Made by a program: the position numbers and the translations under genes. A DNA stretch of 30,145 nt from JAUVKA01 sp964465145 (lineage in GTDB: Bacteria > Bacteroidota > Bacteroidia > Bacteroidales > UBA12481). The stretch is from the NCBI GenBank assembly GCA_964465145.1, contig CAYXJR010000054.1, positions 1 to 30,145 on the forward strand, written 5' to 3'. Below are positions 25,269-30,145 of the stretch, in pieces. How positions within the stretch are numbered: the stretch's first letter is position 1; the number at the start of each line of letters is the position of its first letter. The notes under the pieces were generated by a model. The model searched no databases, was not told the DNA's origin, and was given only the letters and a program-made list of their open reading frames with translations.

Positions 25269-25788
25269 TATCCAACAAACCCTCTGGAAGGTCCATGCTG
25301 ATTCGGGAATTTGCCTCATCAAGAGAAACAATCCACTCTTCCCTGGCCGGAATAAGGACCTCTTTTCCTTTGATAATCAACTTGAACAAAGGGTTATTAG
25401 GAAGATCAATATAGTCCTCAATCCTACCCATCTCACCTGTTTTAACATCAACCAGGGTAAATCCTATCATCGGGGAAATCCCACCTGAAGAATCAACTAT
25501 CGCAGGTTTAAAATCATTTGGGAACCATACGTCATTCCCCAACAATTCCAAGGCTTTATCCTGGCAGCTCAGGCCAACAAGAGCCAGAACAAAATGTTTT
25601 TCATCACGCCAGATAATGCTTTCCTTTCTCGTTCGGAAAGGCACCAGACCAACATCAATATCAATAAAAACCCACTCCGGCCAGTCTTCGGGTTCCGACA
25701 TCTTTAAATACGTAGAAACAGAGACCTGGCCACTTATTCCGTGAGTCTTGAATACTTTGCCTATTTTAAAAGCATCCTTTCGTAGCAT
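25261..25788 (-). CDS. rimM: 16S rRNA processing protein RimM
   Basis: A 30S maturation factor that binds S19 and helps fold the 16S 3' domain. The 175-residue protein starts MLRKDAFKIGKVFKTHGISG, the conserved RimM beginning, and has a C-terminal PRC-barrel (VDVKTGEMGRIEDYIDLPNN, then LFKLIIKGKEVLIPA). A longer in-frame ORF reaches to 25968, but the extra 60 residues lie over the upstream gene in another frame and do not fit the family, so ATG 25788 is chosen. It begins 1 nt after the stop of a secreted-protein gene. That is an unusual upstream partner; rimM is more often beside rpsP or trmD. Confidence 0.95.
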   Translation of the reverse strand: MLRKDAFKIGKVFKTHGISGQVSVSTYLKMSEPEDWPEWVFIDIDVGLVPFRTRKESIIWRDEKHFVLALVGLSCQDKALELLGNDVWFPNDFKPAIVDSSGGISPMIGFTLVDVKTGEMGRIEDYIDLPNNPLFKLIIKGKEVLIPAREEWIVSLDEANSRISMDLPEGLLDIN

Positions 25789-25789
25789 A

Positions 25790-26593
25790 CTATTTACTGA
25801 TTGTGATTTTTTGGCCTTTGGATTGATAATTAGGCGTGACAATCCGGTATATGTATTGACCCGCCGGTAGATCCTCCCGTGACACATCCAACTGGCTTTG
25901 ATCGGGATGAACAGGTTCACGCAGAATCTCTGATCCTTCCATATTGTATAGGATGAACCAGCTTTCACGAGGCTGACCGGGAATAGAATAGTTTAGCTTA
26001 AAAGAGCCTGATGAAGGATTTGGGAATGCAGGCCCCAGGTCCATTCCATCACTTAAATACTGTTGGTTATCCAGCCCCAGCCATACACCTGGGATACCGT
26101 AAATATGCGTGGTAACATAGTATGGAAAAGACGAGTAGTCCGTTTCATACACCAAAAGTTTGGATCCTGCATCTTTCGTATTGTATACCAGGGAGTATGC
26201 CCCTTTAGGAACATCAAGCAAAACTAATCCTTGTTCATCAACCACACGGGTTGTGTAAACATAATAATAGGAGGTAGATGTTTGAATATATTCGTAATAT
26301 ACAACCAGCATCTCAACCTTATCATCAGTATTAAAAAGGTGTTGTGAAACAAACTGGATGTCGGACAGCCAATGGTCATTTGGAACTGAAATATTGATTG
26401 TTTTCCATAGTTGGTAATTGGGTTTATAGATCTTACATTTTTCGGTTCCAACATCCATAATATAAAACACTGAACCCTCACTTTCGAGTTCGGTCCAGGT
26501 ACCCGAGTAAGCTGTACTATATTCTGATTGAATTTGGGCCATGGTGGTCCAGCTGATCAAAACGAACAAGCTCAAAATAAATTTCTTTTTCAT
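25790..26593 (-). CDS. Secreted protein with type IX (T9SS) type A sorting domain
   Basis: A 267-residue protein. The signal peptide is MKKKFILSLFVLISWTTMAQ. Residues about 21-180 are beta-rich with many Tyr and Thr and no recognised domain. Residues about 185-267 form a type A sorting domain: GPAFPNPSSGSFKLNYSIPG, ILYNMEGSEILR, LPAGQYIYRIVTPN and the final KGQKITISK. Such proteins cross the outer membrane through the T9SS, after which the domain is usually removed and the protein attached to the surface or released. This is the clearest T9SS evidence in the window. It begins 16 nt after the acyltransferase-like gene. Confidence 0.92.
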   Translation of the reverse strand: MKKKFILSLFVLISWTTMAQIQSEYSTAYSGTWTELESEGSVFYIMDVGTEKCKIYKPNYQLWKTINISVPNDHWLSDIQFVSQHLFNTDDKVEMLVVYYEYIQTSTSYYYVYTTRVVDEQGLVLLDVPKGAYSLVYNTKDAGSKLLVYETDYSSFPYYVTTHIYGIPGVWLGLDNQQYLSDGMDLGPAFPNPSSGSFKLNYSIPGQPRESWFILYNMEGSEILREPVHPDQSQLDVSREDLPAGQYIYRIVTPNYQSKGQKITISK

Positions 26594-26609
26594 CCTAAAA
26601 AATTAATTT

Positions 26610-27626
26610 TCATTTATCAGATAACATTTTTCGATACACAAAAGCTAAAAGTGCTGAAACCAGAATAAAGCTCAGGGTCCAGGCAAGGTGACCAGCAAAC
26701 AGAGTCTGCTTACCAAGCCATGCGGCTAAATTACCAATAAGGATCCATTGAATAACATATACCAGTGTTACTTCCCGCCCCATGAAGCTCAGGAAAGCCG
26801 CACGAAGGGGTTGAGATTCAAAATTCATCAGGCTTATACTGTACACCAGCAGTATCATAAAGGAAAGTGCCCAGAGATAAAAAACCAAATTATGGTGATA
26901 ATATTCTGGCAATATTGTCGACACATTAAATCCCATTTTAAGTCCTAAAATAAAGCCCACAAGAGAAAAACCCATTATCAATCCTTTTCCCCAGGCAGGA
27001 ATAAGCTTCCATTTTTGTAAGCCATAAGCATGTAATGCCAGGCCAGTTAATGGATATGCCAACCAGGGGAAAAGAGGGAAATAGGACCATTCAGCCGTAC
27101 CACCAAAAAAGGCAGTGACATATCTTGCAGTATTCCAACCATCAATCATCTGGTTGATCCAGGGCGTCATTCCTGCTACTAACAGGGCAATAATAAGCAG
27201 AAACAAGGGATGCCAGGAAATTTTTTTAATACCGCCGATGATGATCAGGGAGAGTCCGGCCAGAGGCAATATATCAACACCGAGAATACTGCCGTAGATT
27301 AATTCAGGATAACCTGAGTTGATGAACTTAATAATGTAGGAGATATTGAGCAGTACATTCAGGAGCATTCCACCTGCAAAGAGGAGTAGCCCGCGCTTTA
27401 CCATCCCGAGAGAACTTGCCCTTGTAAAACCGACAAAATATCCCATAACAATCATAAAAACAGGGGCAGCCGGGACTCCGCCCAGAAACAGTGATATTTT
27501 CCCAAAAGCACTCTCAAGCAGATCCGGATTAACAAGTTGCTCCATCACGTGTACCTGGATCATCAATACAACAGCCAGTCCTTTCAGAACATCGGGCAAA
27601 ACAAGTCGTATATTTTCTTTACTCAT
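26610..27626 (-). CDS. Multi-pass membrane acyltransferase-like protein
   Basis: A 338-residue protein with about ten hydrophobic helices. The N-terminus has LPDVLKGLAVVLMIQVHVME with His26 in the first helix. This matches the [LD]xxxGLaVxxMIxxH pattern of the heparan-alpha-glucosaminide N-acetyltransferase-like (DUF1624) and related acyltransferase families, whose members acylate sugars across a membrane. APVFMIVMGYFVGFTRA and later GREVTLVYVIQWILIGNLA follow the same plan. The assignment to DUF1624 rather than another acyltransferase group is tentative. The ATG overlaps the TPR gene stop by 1 bp (TAATG), so the two are translationally linked. An envelope-glycan modification role is inference. 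Confidence 0.75.
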   Translation of the reverse strand: MSKENIRLVLPDVLKGLAVVLMIQVHVMEQLVNPDLLESAFGKISLFLGGVPAAPVFMIVMGYFVGFTRASSLGMVKRGLLLFAGGMLLNVLLNISYIIKFINSGYPELIYGSILGVDILPLAGLSLIIIGGIKKISWHPLFLLIIALLVAGMTPWINQMIDGWNTARYVTAFFGGTAEWSYFPLFPWLAYPLTGLALHAYGLQKWKLIPAWGKGLIMGFSLVGFILGLKMGFNVSTILPEYYHHNLVFYLWALSFMILLVYSISLMNFESQPLRAAFLSFMGREVTLVYVIQWILIGNLAAWLGKQTLFAGHLAWTLSFILVSALLAFVYRKMLSDK

Positions 27627-28249
27627 TATTTGATCAGGGATAGGCCTTCCAAAGCAGAAGCATCGCCAGGTTTATTCAGGAGTGATTTTTGAAATAGTAT
27701 TTTGGCCTCCCTTGAATTACCGAGTTTCAGATGAGTCCAGGCCATCATATTCAATCCATCATAGTCAAAAGGATACAGGTTTACTACCTTTTCGAAAAGT
27801 GGTTTTGCTTTTAGAAATTCGTTTCTTCCGTAATAAACCAATCCAAAACGGAAATTTGCAATGGAGTTCATGGGATCAATCCGCAATATTTCCTCATAAA
27901 TACGAATTACCTGCGTCCAGTTCCCCATAGAGGAAAGGGGGTATATTAATCCAAAACGGGCCTCTATTCCCATAGGCATCAGGCTCACAGCACGTTGATA
28001 ATATGATTGTGATTCATCAAGCATACCTGCCAGGTAGCTCAGCCACCCCAGGCGGAGATTCAGCTCATAATTATCTTTATTATAAACACTTTTTAGGACA
28101 TCCAGCCCTCCTTTATAATCTCCGGCTGTTTCTTTAGCGTAACTCGATGAGAAAGCATCCACTAAAACCTGTTGATTTTGACCAGAAGCAACCCCGCTAA
28201 GGGCTAATCCGATAAATATAATGATCAATCGAGTTTTTAAAACTTCCAT
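27626..28249 (-). CDS. Exported TPR-repeat protein
   Basis: A 207-residue protein. The N-terminus MEVLKTRLIIIFIGLALSGVASGQ is a signal peptide, so it should reach the periplasm. About five tetratricopeptide repeats follow, for example LNLRLGWLSYLAGMLDESQS, ANFRFGLVYYGRNEFLKAKP and GLNMMAWTHLKLGNSREAKI, with the usual Gly/Ala/Pro positions. It has no other domain and probably serves as a scaffold. Its first 13 bp overlap the 3' end of the TPR-barrel gene, and its stop overlaps the acyltransferase-like ATG, so it is tightly coupled to both. Confidence 0.85.
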   Translation of the reverse strand: MEVLKTRLIIIFIGLALSGVASGQNQQVLVDAFSSSYAKETAGDYKGGLDVLKSVYNKDNYELNLRLGWLSYLAGMLDESQSYYQRAVSLMPMGIEARFGLIYPLSSMGNWTQVIRIYEEILRIDPMNSIANFRFGLVYYGRNEFLKAKPLFEKVVNLYPFDYDGLNMMAWTHLKLGNSREAKILFQKSLLNKPGDASALEGLSLIK

Positions 28250-29580
28250 GTTATTCCTCCAATAAAGCTGTTACTCAAGTATTTTTTCGATTCAGTCAGG
28301 GTTTGTATGTCCCCGTTATCTATTTCCCATAAATGCTCTCTTTGCTGCAGCTGATACCGGAACGTCAGAGATAGCCCCTTAGTGATATCAGGGATAATCA
28401 GGTTTAATCCACTTCTTAGAAGTATGGGATCCTGGTTGTTATACACTATGTATGCTGATTTTTCTGACCATCCTGCCATTTTCCCGGCACCGGCATGGGC
28501 CTCAACCCAAAGATGAGGGAAAATCTTCACACCGGCCAGGCCCTGCCAAACCCAATTCCCCTCCTCTTCATCCGTATCCAGAGGGATCACCCTGTTGGTA
28601 TGTGCCTGAAGATACAGGTTCAGGTTTCCCAACGGATACCACATCAGATCCAAACCGGTTTGAACCCCGGGCTGGTTCCCTAAATTATAATAGGATGCAC
28701 TTAAACCAGCCAGAACAGTGCGAAATCTATGCTTTAAGGCCCCCTCAACTACAAAATCCTTGTATTCAAACCTTTCCTGGGTGAATTGATCCATTCCCAT
28801 CGGAGCCGGTTTATAGTCCATATAATTAAAATCTCCCTTAATAAAATGGCCGGCCAGGCCCAGATACCAATTTGGGTTCAAAGTCCACTCTCCGCCCAGA
28901 TAAAGGCCTAACTGGGAGTTCTGGTATTCAGAATCGTATAACTGCATCCCTAATGAAGACGACAACGAAACTTCCTGTAATGCACTGAATTTCATCTGAT
29001 TGAGCCCCATAATCATAGCAAACCGTTCACCATAGTTAAGCTCAAGACCTCCTGCAACATATGAGTACTTTTTCAGGAGATAATGATCCACTTTGAGACC
29101 ATCAGGTTGATAAGAAATCAAGCTGTCCAATCCACTCATAGCAACCTGTCCGCCCTCCAGAAATAGTCCGCTAATACCAAATTCTCCTGGAACACCCAAT
29201 TTTTTGCGTGTGGATTCTGGCATGTCCATAGCAATCATCCTGGCTTCTTGCCGTCGGCCTGACCATAGTAAGGAATAATATAAATATTCCAGAGTCAGGG
29301 GATCTGATTCATTAAAATCCAGAGCTTTTCGAAAATGAGCGCTAGCAGACTGGTAGTGTTTAAGATTAAACTCCGCAATTCCTAAGCGCATACGGAGATA
29401 ATAGTAATCAATTCCAGTGTCCAGACCCTTTTGTCCCAGTTCTAATAATTCTTTCCATTGAGATTCTTCGTACAACTGGTAGGTTTTCTTGTCCAGATCG
29501 GCAAAACCCATTTTTTCCTGGGCATTGGAACCAAGGGTAATCAGGAAAAATATTATCCAAACAGACCACTTTATTTCCAT
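28237..29580 (-). CDS. TPR plus outer-membrane beta-barrel protein (YaiO-like)
   Basis: A 447-residue protein. The signal peptide is MEIKWSVWIIFFLITLGSNA. Residues about 25-125 contain two to three TPR-like helical repeats (RMRLGIAEFNLKHYQSASAH, then FRKALDFNESDP). From about 135 onward the sequence alternates hydrophobic and polar residues with many aromatic girdle residues and short turns, and ends in Phe (SFIGGITWKF), as expected of an outer-membrane barrel. This TPR-then-barrel layout is like YaiO and loosely like the exopolysaccharide exporter PgaA. Whether it exports a polymer is not known. Coupled by overlap to both neighbours. Confidence 0.8.
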   Translation of the reverse strand: MEIKWSVWIIFFLITLGSNAQEKMGFADLDKKTYQLYEESQWKELLELGQKGLDTGIDYYYLRMRLGIAEFNLKHYQSASAHFRKALDFNESDPLTLEYLYYSLLWSGRRQEARMIAMDMPESTRKKLGVPGEFGISGLFLEGGQVAMSGLDSLISYQPDGLKVDHYLLKKYSYVAGGLELNYGERFAMIMGLNQMKFSALQEVSLSSSLGMQLYDSEYQNSQLGLYLGGEWTLNPNWYLGLAGHFIKGDFNYMDYKPAPMGMDQFTQERFEYKDFVVEGALKHRFRTVLAGLSASYYNLGNQPGVQTGLDLMWYPLGNLNLYLQAHTNRVIPLDTDEEEGNWVWQGLAGVKIFPHLWVEAHAGAGKMAGWSEKSAYIVYNNQDPILLRSGLNLIIPDITKGLSLTFRYQLQQREHLWEIDNGDIQTLTESKKYLSNSFIGGITWKF

Positions 29581-30041
29581 TGCAATTCTATTTCTCGGTT
29601 ATTATAATATCCTTTGAGGCCTACTAATCCATTCCTTCCTATCCTGAAATCAAAATTCCAGTAATAAGCCGATTGGTAAAATGCTTTTCTTAGGATTTTG
29701 CTGGTAAGTTGTATTTCCGTTGGATCCAGCTCATCATCCACGGATATATAGCTCAGAGAATACTCAGATTTCAGAACCTGAGCGAAGGGAGCCATAACAT
29801 CCTGCATCAGGGCTTTGACTCCTCTAAAGCACTGATTTATGGGTAGGTTATCATTTACAGTAAGTCCTGGGAGATACACAAGGGGAAGTTTATACATAGC
29901 CAGGTATAAAAACCGAAGCGGAGCTTTTCCTGGCCCGGCAAAATGCGTGAAACAGAAAACCTGGGTATCATGTTTGAAATAAGCCCTGGCATGATGTTTC
30001 TTACAATACAGGTAAGTTTCATTGAAAGGAGTTGATTTCAC
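29571..30041 (-). CDS. Unrecognised protein, start uncertain
   Basis: A 156-residue frame from a GTG at 30041. It begins with a Cys/His-rich stretch (YLYCKKHHARAYFKHDTQVF, then CFTHFAG), has no signal peptide or clear membrane helix, and ends GLKGYYNNREIELQWK. I recognise no family. The same frame stays open for a further 33 codons upstream, to an in-frame TGA at 30141-30143. The upstream part (SVKFTFTDGGISEELEFEV) looks like coding sequence although it contains no ATG, GTG or TTG. The real protein may therefore be longer and interrupted near the window edge, or use an unusual start. It overlaps the next gene by 10 bp, so it belongs to the same operon. Confidence 0.55.
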   Translation of the reverse strand: MKSTPFNETYLYCKKHHARAYFKHDTQVFCFTHFAGPGKAPLRFLYLAMYKLPLVYLPGLTVNDNLPINQCFRGVKALMQDVMAPFAQVLKSEYSLSYISVDDELDPTEIQLTSKILRKAFYQSAYYWNFDFRIGRNGLVGLKGYYNNREIELQWK

Positions 30042-30145
30042 TTCGAATTCAAGCTCTTCTGAAATTCCTCCATCAGTAAAAGTAAATTTGACTGATCTTA
30101 AACAGTTGCTCCGACTGCCAAAGTTGCAATCATCAGGTAGTCAAC

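Noticed and set aside
25789..25968. 60-residue N-terminal extension of rimM
   Set aside because: The extension overlaps the T9SS sorting-domain coding region in another frame. RimM proteins start at the sequence encoded from 25788.
1..30145. CRISPR array, prophage, transposon, tRNA or rRNA
   Set aside because: No spaced direct repeats, integrase, transposase, terminal inverted repeats or tRNA-like cloverleafs were seen; the intergenic gaps are mostly too short to hold them.

Overview
The window comes from a Bacteroidota (class Bacteroidia-like) chromosome, probably an environmental, non-gut lineage. The reasons are: housekeeping promoters with a TAnnTTTG -7 element (two with TTG exactly 19 nt upstream); a type IX secretion (T9SS) C-terminal sorting domain; a large TonB-dependent receptor with an N-terminal carboxypeptidase-like regulatory domain; redoxin lipoproteins; and a Bacteroidota-style mutL / double rhomboid / endonuclease cluster. 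No rRNA, tRNA, insertion sequence, prophage or CRISPR array is visible. Most of the region is ordinary, tightly packed chromosome.

Layout. Positions 1-6840 (minus strand) carry an envelope block: a small membrane protein, a 1225-residue TonB-dependent receptor, and a long secreted protein that runs off the left edge. Positions 6926-7372 (plus) hold a Rieske-like protein whose histidine ligands are replaced. Positions 7369-9752 (minus) are the coupled pair ribF-ahcY. Positions 9819-11727 (plus) are a TlpA-like thioredoxin lipoprotein followed 1 nt later by an LpxH-like lipid A hydrolase. hppA (membrane pyrophosphatase) is at 11772-14162 (minus). A small secreted protein with an acidic 18-residue EDWM repeat lies at 14482-15003 (plus), behind what looks like an ECF-sigma promoter and ahead of a strong terminator. 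comM/yifB is at 15182-16720 (minus).

The plus-strand run 16794-22082 contains a zinc-ribbon microprotein, then an apparent operon: small membrane protein, mutL, two tandem rhomboid proteases and a membrane-anchored endonuclease/exonuclease/phosphatase-family protein. It converges on a PLP-dependent threonine/serine dehydratase (22062-23012, minus). Next is dapD, a family 2 glycosyltransferase and tsaC (23100-25268, plus). From 25261 to the right edge all genes are on the minus strand and closely spaced or overlapping: an unrecognised protein, a TPR plus outer-membrane-barrel protein, a TPR protein, a multi-pass acyltransferase-like protein, a T9SS cargo protein and rimM.

The items most worth following up are the ECF-like promoter plus EDWM tandem-repeat protein; the Rieske-like protein with Cys in place of His; the MutL whose endonuclease metal motif is degraded; the right-hand envelope operon ending in rimM; and a perfect housekeeping promoter so close to a start codon that the mRNA would be nearly leaderless. 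I did not find a clear multi-gene novel system such as a defence island, biosynthetic cluster or mobile element.
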